Shown one piece after another: positions 1-5,239 of a stretch of DNA of 5,793 nucleotides; position 1 is the first letter of the stretch, and each line of letters begins with the position of its first letter. Position numbers and translations under genes: made by a program. Where the stretch lies: contig JAHENP010000142.1 of assembly GCA_018609965.1 (NCBI GenBank), forward strand, positions 1-5,793. Direction: 5' to 3'. The DNA is from Haloferacaceae archaeon. GTDB taxonomy: Archaea > Halobacteriota > Halobacteria > Halobacteriales > Haloferacaceae. The notes beneath the pieces were generated by a model. That model ran no database searches. It was not told the DNA's origin and saw nothing but the letters and a program-made list of their open reading frames with translations.

Positions 1-685
1 CACACATCGCCAGCTCCACGACGAGATCTGTGTGCCCCTCTACGAGGAATCGGCAGATGTACCCGTCGATGGCCGTCTGGAGATCGTACTCGGACAGATC
101 ACCCAGCGGCACCTGCTCTGTCGCAAAGTCGGTACAGAACAGGATCACGTGTGTCAGTGCGTACGCGTCCTTCTCTGACCCGGTAATGAGTATTGGCTTA
201 CTGGCGACTGCCGACCTGTCGATAGCTGTCGTGGGATCGAAGGGCGGCTCCAAGTCGGCCAGTGCTGCCAACCGCGACACGTCCAGTTGCCGGTTCTCGA
301 CCCACTCCGTTCCGAGAGTAACTGGGTGCTGAACTGCCTCCACAACCGCTTCCCGTAACGTTTCGTCACCGCCAGTGGTTCGGTGGACACTCGTCAACGC
401 TGGAGCGTATCGCAGAAGCTGGGTTGGGTCTCGCCGTAACAGGCCTACGTACGCCGGGTCACTCGTCCGCTCCCGGACAAACGCTGACAGTTCCTCTGGA
501 GCCGGCGGAGCGTAGTAGTCGGCGATGTACGTGTACAGCGACAGCTCGGAGAACGCTTTCCGTCGATACTCTATCGCATCCGTGTCTGTCCAGTTCAACG
601 GATCAAACAAGGTTTTGTTTGCCGTCAACCAGTCGTCGTTGGCCGTTATCAGTTCGTCGGCACGTGTGGTTAGTCTGTCGTGCAT
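1..685 (-). CDS. DUF6895-like protein of unknown function, 3' end cut by the window
   Basis: The reading frame is open without a stop from the ATG at 685 to the window edge, giving 228 residues; the C-terminus lies outside. The product is mostly alpha-helical in appearance, acidic, and has no signal peptide or membrane segment, so it is probably cytoplasmic. The best-preserved part is near the visible end: AYALTHVILFCTDFA (about residues 175-189) followed by LVEGHTDLVVELAM (about 214-227). From memory this matches the 'Y-LTH-F--TD ... G--DLV-ELL' pattern of the DUF6895 family, known mainly from actinobacteria; the family has no established biochemical function that I know of. Two in-frame upstream ATGs (712 and 703) would add 9 or 6 residues; 685 is preferred because the sequence from there looks like a normal N-terminus, but all three fit the promoter at 749-768. 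It lies downstream of, and on the same strand as, the small peptide gene, which suggests it acts on or with that peptide. The frame is secure; the family call is moderate. Confidence 0.72.
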   Translation of the reverse strand, partial: MHDRLTTRADELITANDDWLTANKTLFDPLNWTDTDAIEYRRKAFSELSLYTYIADYYAPPAPEELSAFVRERTSDPAYVGLLRRDPTQLLRYAPALTSVHRTTGGDETLREAVVEAVQHPVTLGTEWVENRQLDVSRLAALADLEPPFDPTTAIDRSAVASKPILITGSEKDAYALTHVILFCTDFATEQVPLGDLSEYDLQTAIDGYICRFLVEGHTDLVVELAMC

Positions 686-748
686 GGTTGTTACCACGAC
701 CATTCCCTGCATCGTACGGGATTCTGGCCGCGTCTACTACTACATATA

Positions 749-768
749 CCAGGATAATAAATCCTTTG
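749..768 (-). promoter_or_regulatory. Archaeal promoter (BRE/TATA) of the DUF6895-like gene
   Basis: Read on the minus strand, a purine-rich CCAAAGGA-like BRE segment precedes TTTATTATCCTGG (bases 761 to 749). The TATA box is 40-75 bases upstream of the candidate start codons, so transcription starting about 25-30 bases downstream of it would give a short leader. The same 13 bases recur in front of the ABC ATPase gene at 1157-1169. Placement is inferred from archaeal promoter geometry. Confidence 0.6.
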
Positions 769-778
769 GAATAATTAA

Positions 779-808
779 AACCTGTACTTGAAAAGGAAAG
801 TACAGGTT
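779..808 (-). terminator. Strong hairpin with U-rich tail after the peptide gene
   Basis: AACCTGTACTT (779-789) and AAGTACAGGTT (798-808) form a perfect 11-bp stem with an 8-base loop. On the minus-strand transcript the stem is followed by UUAAUUAUU, a weak U-rich tract (bases 778-770). It lies about 60 bases after the stop of the peptide gene and just before the promoter of the DUF6895-like gene. It could end, attenuate or stabilise the short peptide mRNA; as a DNA palindrome it could also be a regulator site for the neighbouring promoter. Confidence 0.55.
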
Positions 809-818
809 AGTGTTGGGC

Positions 819-835
819 CGTCGTCAGTGACGACG
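819..835 (-). repeat. Short perfect inverted repeat in the peptide-gene 3' UTR
   Basis: CGTCGTCA and TGACGACG flank a single central base. In RNA this would fold as a GC-rich 7-bp stem with a three-base loop, 35 bases after the peptide stop codon and 10 bases before the larger hairpin at 779-808. With that hairpin it gives the peptide transcript a doubly structured 3' end. Its role is unknown; a protective 3' end is the simplest reading. Confidence 0.4.
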
Positions 836-869
836 ACGGGTATCTTCTACCGTTGGTGTTCGGTCCGGA

Positions 870-1007
870 TCAGTCGGAGCCGGTGTAGACGTGGTGGTCC
901 GTGTAGACGGTCCACTCGGCGTTGATCTCCAGACCGACCATCTCGGTCAGGTCTCCCATCTCGATGCCGCTCGGGTTCTCGACGTCGTTGAGTGTAGCTT
1001 CTTGCAT
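870..1007 (-). CDS. Small acidic peptide, candidate RiPP/halocin-like precursor
   Basis: A 45-codon frame runs from ATG (1007-1005) to TGA (872-870). I do not recognise a family. The peptide has ten Asp/Glu and no Lys, Arg or Cys. Residues 1-29 look leader-like, with GIEMGDLTEMVGLEIN at 14-29. The tail is different: AEWTVYTDHHVYTGSD (30-45), rich in Thr, Tyr and His, with VYT occurring twice six residues apart. There is no hydrophobic signal peptide, so export would need a dedicated transporter. Support for translation: AGGTGG nine bases before the ATG, AT-rich promoter candidates upstream, and hairpins downstream. Neighbours are the DUF6895-like gene on the same strand and a divergent ABC exporter operon. 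Small size, leader-plus-tail layout and these neighbours suggest a ribosomally made, modified peptide; the lack of Cys excludes thioether bridges of the lanthipeptide or sactipeptide kind. It could instead be a small regulator or antitoxin-like protein. Confidence 0.6.
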   Translation of the reverse strand: MQEATLNDVENPSGIEMGDLTEMVGLEINAEWTVYTDHHVYTGSD

Positions 1008-1014
1008 GCTACAC
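992..1014 (-). promoter_or_regulatory. Hairpin that places the peptide start codon in its loop
   Basis: GTGTAGC (992-998) and GCTACAC (1008-1014) are perfect complements. In the minus-strand mRNA they form a 7-bp stem whose 9-base loop starts with the AUG of the peptide gene. The putative ribosome-binding site AGGTGG is immediately outside the stem. Such a fold could tune initiation of the peptide gene. The complementarity is seen directly; the function is inferred. Confidence 0.45.
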
Positions 1015-1016
1015 AA

Positions 1017-1022
1017 CCACCT
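1017..1022 (-). promoter_or_regulatory. Ribosome-binding site of the small peptide gene
   Basis: Read on the minus strand the bases are AGGTGG, followed by nine bases and the ATG at 1007. AGGTG matches the core of the archaeal Shine-Dalgarno sequence (GGAGGTG). It supports the 45-codon frame as a translated gene and fixes its start. Confidence 0.5.
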
Positions 1023-1050
1023 TTGACGTACACCAAGTTAAAACTGTCGT

Positions 1051-1081
1051 ATTATAGCAAATACAATCTCTAGTAAATAAA
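1051..1081 (-). promoter_or_regulatory. AT-rich promoter region of the peptide gene
   Basis: Two TATA candidates are seen on the minus strand: TTTATTTACTA (1081-1071) and CTATAAT (1057-1051). Transcription about 25-30 bases downstream would start near 1050 or 1027, either of which keeps the AGGTGG site in the mRNA. A third candidate, TTTTAA at 1043-1038, would give almost no leader. The region between 1008 and 1214 is a divergent promoter block shared with the ABC operon. Confidence 0.4.
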
Positions 1082-1156
1082 CTCTGTAGACGAGACACCG
1101 GAAAACAGCTACACAGGCTATCGACTACCTGGCTGGCAAAAGTGATTCGTTGGGTT

Positions 1157-1169
1157 TTTATTATCCTGG
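1157..1169 (+). promoter_or_regulatory. TATA box of the ABC transporter operon
   Basis: TTTATTATCCTGG is identical over 13 bases to the promoter element of the DUF6895-like gene (749-761, opposite strand). It lies 58 bases before the preferred ATPase start at 1215, so transcription would begin near 1185-1190 and give a leader of about 25-30 bases. It lies only 19 bases before the earlier ATG at 1176, too close for that codon to be in the transcript, which is the main reason for choosing 1215. CCTGGCT also occurs at 1128-1134. Confidence 0.6.
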
Positions 1170-1214
1170 CTCAATATGTCTGTTAATGGCGTTTACCAAC
1201 GCGTAGTGTTTCTT

Positions 1215-2102
1215 ATGAAACTCGAATTAGACACACTCGGTAAGCAATACGGTGACACTTGGGCGCTCCAAGATGTCGATCTGGAACTCGATCCTGGTGT
1301 CGTTGGGTTGCTCGGACCGAACGGTGCTGGAAAGTCGACGCTGATGCAGATCGTCACGACGTTCACGAAACCAACAGAGGGGACAGTCCGGTGGAACGGG
1401 ACAGATGTCGTCGACTCCCCAGGCGCAATTCGCGAGGATGTTGGGTATCTCCCACAGGAGTTTGGGGTGTACCCCAGCCTCACCGCCCGGGAGTTCCTCC
1501 AGTACCTCGCTGCCGTTCGTGGACTGTCAGAACCTACCGAGAGGATCGAACAGTTGCTCAACCTAGTCAATCTCGAGGACGACGCAGACAGACGTCTCGG
1601 CGGGTTCTCGGGAGGGATGCGTCGACGCGCCGGAATCGCACAGGCGCTGCTCAGTGATCCGGATCTGCTGATCGTCGACGAGCCAACTGTCGGGTTAGAT
1701 CCGACCGAACGTGCACGTTTCCGGAGTCTACTCACGAGCCTAGCAGCCGACCGGATTGTCGTCCTCTCAACACACATCGTTCCGGATGTCGAGGCCACAG
1801 CTGACGAGATTGCACTTCTTGACGACGGTCAGTTGCTCACACACACGACCCCAGCCGACTTACTCGCGGCCGTTGAGGGGTCCGTCTGGGAGGCTATCGT
1901 CTCGGAGTCCGAACTGGCGGACCTGAAGTCGCGACACACCGTGGCGAGCATGACCCGCCGAAGTGACGGTGTCCACGTCCGGATCGTCGCCGACGAGTCT
2001 CCCGTCCAGGGTGCCAACCTAGCTGAGCCGACGTTGGAAGAGGCGTATCTCTCGCGGGTTGAACAATCACCGACAACTGCCACGATGGAGGTGAGTCAGT
2101 AG
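1215..2102 (+). CDS. ABC transporter ATP-binding protein (ABC-2 exporter type)
   Basis: This 295-residue ATPase would power the membrane permease encoded next to it. All core motifs are intact: Walker A GPNGAGKST (34-42), Q-loop Gln in LPQEFG (79-84), signature FSGGM (131-135), Walker B LLIVDEP (151-157), D-loop GLDP (160-163) and switch His in STHIV (185-189). A C-terminal extension of about 75 residues follows, as is usual in ATPases of the drug/peptide-export (BcrA/CcmA-like) group. The start at 1215 gives the typical MKLELDTLGKQYG opening; an in-frame ATG at 1176 would add 13 atypical residues and lies too close to the TATA box. The gene ends in TAG overlapping the permease GTG start, so the pair is translationally coupled. 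It diverges from the small peptide gene, so export of that peptide or self-protection is a reasonable but unproven role. Confidence 0.93.
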   Translation: MKLELDTLGKQYGDTWALQDVDLELDPGVVGLLGPNGAGKSTLMQIVTTFTKPTEGTVRWNGTDVVDSPGAIREDVGYLPQEFGVYPSLTAREFLQYLAAVRGLSEPTERIEQLLNLVNLEDDADRRLGGFSGGMRRRAGIAQALLSDPDLLIVDEPTVGLDPTERARFRSLLTSLAADRIVVLSTHIVPDVEATADEIALLDDGQLLTHTTPADLLAAVEGSVWEAIVSESELADLKSRHTVASMTRRSDGVHVRIVADESPVQGANLAEPTLEEAYLSRVEQSPTTATMEVSQ

Positions 2103-3673
2103 TGCTTGGTACCGCACTGTCGGTGGCACTAGCGGACTTTCGCCGCCGGAGCCGGTCGCTGACACTCCCTGTTGCCGGACTTCTCACGGCGTATCTCGGG
2201 AAGATTATTCTTGTCGACGGCGAACTGATCGTCGCCGGCTCCTACACCGGCGTAGGAACCGCCGCTTGGTACGGTGCGACAGTTTGTGCTCTTGGGACGA
2301 CTGTTTTATTAATTATTGGTTTTCCAATAGTTCGTGGAGGGGTCACACACGACTACGAGACTGGCGTCTCAGTGCTCCTGGCGACATCTTCACTCTCGAA
2401 CACGGCGTATATCTTCGGAAAGTTCCTCGCCGGTGTCGCTGCGTTGTCGGGCGTCACTGCCGTGCTCGCCGCCGCGACCACTGTCGCGTTCCTTACGAAC
2501 GGAACCGGGCCGTTTGATCCCGTTGGTCTGTGGGGGCCGTTCGTTCTGATCACTGGCCCCGCGATCGCGCTGATCGCCGCTGCCGCCGTCGTGACCGAGG
2601 TCATCCGTCCGCTCCGCGGAACAGTCGGAGTCGCAGTGTACGTCGTCTGTGCGTTCGCACTCGTCGCGATGGGTGTCAACGGGACAGCACCCATCGACAT
2701 CACTGGCATCACTTTGCTCCAGGAGAGTATGACGGCACAGTTGGTGACACAGTACCCCGAGGTCTCACGCCCAATCGAAGGGTTCGCGTATCAGTCGGCC
2801 AGCGACGGGACCACGACATTCCGGTGGGACGGTATCGAGTGGACGGGGCGACGGCTAGTTGACCGCTTGTCGTCTGTCGCCGTGGTTGGGTTCTTGTTAT
2901 TTGGATCGATCATCACGTTCGACAGGTTCAACTCCGACGGGGGGGTCCTCCCGTCAGTCTCTTTAGGGTCCAACGAGAGTGAAGATCCTCCGTCGACAGC
3001 TGACACTTCCGTCGCCCAGACGGCTGCTCCGGCGACAACGTCCACCGACGAAGCTGTCCGCACGCTGCCGGCCCCCGAGCAGGGTCGATTCGGGCTGTTA
3101 ACCGCAACTACCGCCGAACTGCGGATGGCACTCCGCAGACAGCGCATCTGGTGGGTCGGTGCTACCGTTGTTGTCGGTGTTGCCGTCTTCGGTCCACTCG
3201 GCTCTGCTCGCTCGCTTGTCGCCCCGCTGGCGGCTCTGCTTGCGTTGCCGGCACTGTCTGCCATGGGCACGCGTCCAGAGCAGGAACAGACGGCACAACT
3301 GTTGTTCACGACCACCTCTCCGGTTCGCCTGCTCGTACCGACGTATCTTGCCGGGGTTGGGGTTCTAGCTGGACTCATCGGTGCGACGGGGGTCAGGCTC
3401 TTACTTGCCGGCCAAGCGGGCGCTGCCGCTGGTATCGCTGGTGGGATCATAGCGTTACCTGCGGCTGCTCTCGCGTTCGGCGTTTGGATCGGACGGCCAC
3501 GAGCCTTCGAGACACTGCTGCTCGTCGCGTGGTATCTTGGCCCAGTTAACGGACTATCGGCACTCGACTTCCTCGCTGTTCGCCCGGCAACGGTCGCTGC
3601 CGGAGTCCCGTACACGTACCTCGCAGCCGCGCCAATCCTGTTGAGCGTTGCTGCCCTCGGCCGACGAGGTTAG
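2102..3673 (+). CDS. ABC-2-type permease, two fused halves
   Basis: This 523-residue integral membrane protein is the partner of the preceding ATPase. The start is GTG at 2102, sharing one base with the upstream TAG. Hydrophobic segments fall in two clusters: roughly residues 20-75, 105-195 and 257-273, then 348-390, 410-480 and 495-518. Between them lies a hydrophilic Ser/Thr/Glu-rich linker (about 285-328). The halves look related: ETGVSVLLATSSLSN with FGKFLAGVAALSG (86-117) resembles EQTAQLLFTTTSPVRLL with TYLAGVGVLAG (395-424), and each half opens with a basic amphipathic segment (ADFRRRSRS at 11-19, AELRMALRRQ at 338-347). One chain may thus supply both permease domains that other exporters build from two subunits. 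There is no C39 peptidase or ATPase domain, so any leader removal would need another protein. Substrate is unknown. The stop codon interlocks with that of the Nudix gene. Confidence 0.85.
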   Translation: MLGTALSVALADFRRRSRSLTLPVAGLLTAYLGKIILVDGELIVAGSYTGVGTAAWYGATVCALGTTVLLIIGFPIVRGGVTHDYETGVSVLLATSSLSNTAYIFGKFLAGVAALSGVTAVLAAATTVAFLTNGTGPFDPVGLWGPFVLITGPAIALIAAAAVVTEVIRPLRGTVGVAVYVVCAFALVAMGVNGTAPIDITGITLLQESMTAQLVTQYPEVSRPIEGFAYQSASDGTTTFRWDGIEWTGRRLVDRLSSVAVVGFLLFGSIITFDRFNSDGGVLPSVSLGSNESEDPPSTADTSVAQTAAPATTSTDEAVRTLPAPEQGRFGLLTATTAELRMALRRQRIWWVGATVVVGVAVFGPLGSARSLVAPLAALLALPALSAMGTRPEQEQTAQLLFTTTSPVRLLVPTYLAGVGVLAGLIGATGVRLLLAGQAGAAAGIAGGIIALPAAALAFGVWIGRPRAFETLLLVAWYLGPVNGLSALDFLAVRPATVAAGVPYTYLAAAPILLSVAALGRRG

Positions 3674-4275
3674 CCCGGCAGATCCGCATCGGCGTCGACC
3701 ACCCGGTCAACCTCCGCGGGAACGCGCCAGTCGGTCGCCAGTTCCAACAACTGGACCAGCATCCGCCCGGTCGCGCCCCAGACGGTGTAGCCGTCAACGT
3801 GGAAGAAGTGGAGCCGAATCCCGCCGTGGGTGGGGTGGTGGCGGCGTTCGGACTCGTAGTTGTCCGGGTCCGTCAGCGCCGGCACCGGGAGGACGGCGAT
3901 CTCGGCGACCTCGCCGTCGCCGTCGGCGGGTGTGTACGGCCGGTCCGGCACCCACCCGACGAACGGGGAGACGGCGTACTCCGAGACGGTCTCGATGTCG
4001 TCGAGCCGACCGACGACGGTCACCTCCGGGGGCCGGAGCCCGATCTCCTCGTCGGCCTCCCGGAGCGCTGTCGCGGTCAGATCGTCGTCGTCCGGCTCGA
4101 CACCACCACCGGGGAAACTCATCTGGCCGGGGTGTTCCCCGAGATCTTCCGCCCGGCGCGTGAACAAGACGTGCGGGACCCCCTCGCGGTGGACGACCGG
4201 CGCAAGCACCGCGGCCCGTCGCGGCGCGGTCTCGATCCGCTCTGGTGTGTGTCCCCCCACCGCGTCGTACTCCAT
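3670..4275 (-). CDS. Nudix hydrolase, CoA pyrophosphatase type
   Basis: The product (201 residues from the ATG at 4275) has the segment LFTRRAEDLGEHPG leading into SFPGGG (37-58), the signature before the Nudix box in coenzyme A pyrophosphatases (NudL/PCD1/NUDT7 group). The Nudix box follows at 58-80 with READEEIGL; E73, E76 and E77 are the expected metal ligands. The usual Glu seven residues into the box is Asp here (D64), as I recall for NudL-type members. Family members cleave CoA or its derivatives to 3',5'-ADP and a phosphopantetheine moiety, in the cytoplasm. A longer frame from GTG at 4404 is possible, but those 43 residues are unlike the family and 4275 is the first ATG before conserved sequence. 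The gene converges on the ABC permease with overlapping stops (TTA/TAG at 3670-3673). It is high in GC, unlike the transporter genes. Confidence 0.88.
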   Translation of the reverse strand: MEYDAVGGHTPERIETAPRRAAVLAPVVHREGVPHVLFTRRAEDLGEHPGQMSFPGGGVEPDDDDLTATALREADEEIGLRPPEVTVVGRLDDIETVSEYAVSPFVGWVPDRPYTPADGDGEVAEIAVLPVPALTDPDNYESERRHHPTHGGIRLHFFHVDGYTVWGATGRMLVQLLELATDWRVPAEVDRVVDADADLPG

Positions 4276-4434
4276 GCGAACCGACACGGCGGCCGCTGGC
4301 TTACCACTGTTGTCTCCCGCAGACGACACACCGACCCGGACCGTCGCTCCCGTCACCTGCTGACACCCCCGACACCCGGCGAAAGCCACTCGACGCGCCT
4401 CCACCTACGGCAGTCGTGACACGACACACGGCCG

Positions 4435-4473
4435 ACAGGAACAACGCGGTGGCGGCGACCCACAGGAACAACG
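4435..4473. repeat. 12-base direct repeat, 27-base period
   Basis: ACAGGAACAACG occurs at 4435-4446 and again at 4462-4473. It lies 35-73 bases upstream of the hydrolase start codon, where a regulator or basal factors could bind. The 27-base period is a multiple of three, so a repeated coding segment on the minus strand (LFL spaced by nine residues) is the alternative reading. Confidence 0.45.
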
Positions 4474-4496
4474 AACCGACACAGACGGGTGAGAAC

Positions 4497-4501
4497 GGAG
4501 G
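4497..4501 (+). promoter_or_regulatory. Ribosome-binding site that fixes the hydrolase start
   Basis: GGAGG is followed by six bases and the GTG at 4508. This is a standard Shine-Dalgarno spacing and is the reason for choosing the GTG at 4508 although no ATG is available. Confidence 0.6.
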
Positions 4502-4507
4502 CGTCGT

Positions 4508-5203
4508 GTGAGCGTCAGCGACGCTGCCGTCGACACGGGTGGTGTCGACGGACCACACGCCGGCCAGCCGGTCCGGCGGCGTGGACCGCCGTTGTCGGAG
4601 GCGACCGCGGTGGTCGTCCTCGCACACGGTCGCGGCGCGACCGCTCGGGGGATGCTCGGTCTCGCAGACGATCTCGGGGTCGAAGGGGTGACGTATCTCG
4701 CGCCAGCGGCGACACGGCGGGAGTGGTACCCCGAGGCGTTCACCGCGCCGACGGAGCAGAACCAGCCACACCTCGACTCCGCGCTCGCGTTGCTCGGGAT
4801 GGTCGTCGACGCGGCCACGGACGCCGTCGGCGACGAGCGGACGGCGCTGATCGGCTTCTCACAGGGGGCGTGTCTCGCCAACGAGTGGGTGGCGCGCAAC
4901 CCCGCCCGCTACGGCGGGCTAGCGGCGCTGTCGGGTGGACTGATCGGTCCGCCGGGGACGACGTTCGACTACGACGGGTCGCTCGCGAGCGAGGGAGGCG
5001 AGTCGACAGAGTCAGACGCGACACCGGTGTTTCTGGGGTGTTCCGACACCGACCCACACATCCCCGAAGAACGCGTCCACGAGACCAGAGAGGCGTTCAC
5101 AGATCTCGACGCCGACGTGGACGAACGGATCTACCCCGGAATGGGCCACGGGATCAACGAGGACGAACTCGACGCGGTCCGGGAGTTGGTCACGGCACTG
5201 TAG
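4508..5203 (+). CDS. Alpha/beta hydrolase, phospholipase/carboxylesterase family
   Basis: The 231-residue product belongs to the Abhydrolase_2 family (carboxylesterases, acyl-protein thioesterase relatives), cytoplasmic esterases acting on short acyl or aryl esters; the physiological substrate is not predictable. The fold signature is complete: oxyanion-hole segment AHGRGA (39-44), nucleophile elbow GFSQGA with Ser118, acid residue in SDTDPHIP (Asp182) and catalytic His214 in GMGHGI. The opening PHAGQPV (16-22) is, from memory, common in haloarchaeal members. The start is GTG at 4508, supported by GGAGG six bases upstream. The first 14 residues are probably a poorly conserved tail. The gene diverges from the Nudix gene and converges on the epimerase gene with 36 bases between stops; no shared pathway is evident. 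Very GC-rich (about 75% at 4861-4920), typical of a haloarchaeal core chromosome. Confidence 0.9.
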   Translation: MSVSDAAVDTGGVDGPHAGQPVRRRGPPLSEATAVVVLAHGRGATARGMLGLADDLGVEGVTYLAPAATRREWYPEAFTAPTEQNQPHLDSALALLGMVVDAATDAVGDERTALIGFSQGACLANEWVARNPARYGGLAALSGGLIGPPGTTFDYDGSLASEGGESTESDATPVFLGCSDTDPHIPEERVHETREAFTDLDADVDERIYPGMGHGINEDELDAVRELVTAL

Positions 5204-5239
5204 CGACTCGCGGGCCACTCCGCGGACATCGCCGTCTTC

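Larger units (their letters stand above)
4276..4507. other. Divergent intergenic region between Nudix and hydrolase genes
   Basis: These 232 bases separate the two divergent genes and probably hold both promoters, but the GC-rich sequence shows no clear TATA box on either strand. The part nearest the Nudix gene (up to 4404) is open in the Nudix frame and could be an N-terminal extension, though it does not look conserved. On the minus strand near 4430-4490 one frame encodes a hydrophobic stretch (LFLWVAATALFLSAV), but it has no convincing start codon. A 12-base direct repeat lies at 4435-4473. Confidence 0.5.

Noticed and set aside
424..791. Plus-strand frames of 116 and 88 codons in the left region.
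   Set aside because: They are antisense to the continuous DUF6895-like frame, which has coherent protein character and a promoter; the plus-strand products look like random composition.
891..1073. Plus-strand 60-codon frame over the peptide gene.
   Set aside because: It runs through the AT-rich promoter region, has no ribosome-binding site and is antisense to the better supported 45-codon peptide gene.
1176..1214. Longer ATPase start at ATG 1176.
   Set aside because: It lies only 19 bases after the start of the TATA box and adds residues not typical of ABC ATPases.
1193..1798. Long minus-strand frame opposite the ATPase gene.
   Set aside because: Ser/Arg/Pro-rich shadow of a clearly conserved ABC ATPase; such antisense frames are common in GC-rich DNA.
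4276..4404. N-terminal extension of the Nudix protein from a GTG start.
   Set aside because: The added 43 residues show no family resemblance and the ATG at 4275 gives a normal-length protein; kept only as an alternative.
4301..4520. Minus-strand frame with a hydrophobic stretch (LFLWVAATALFLSAV), a possible small membrane protein.
   Set aside because: No ATG or GTG precedes it within a reasonable distance, only TTG codons inside the hydrophobic stretch; the rest of the frame is shadow of the hydrolase gene and the Nudix upstream region.
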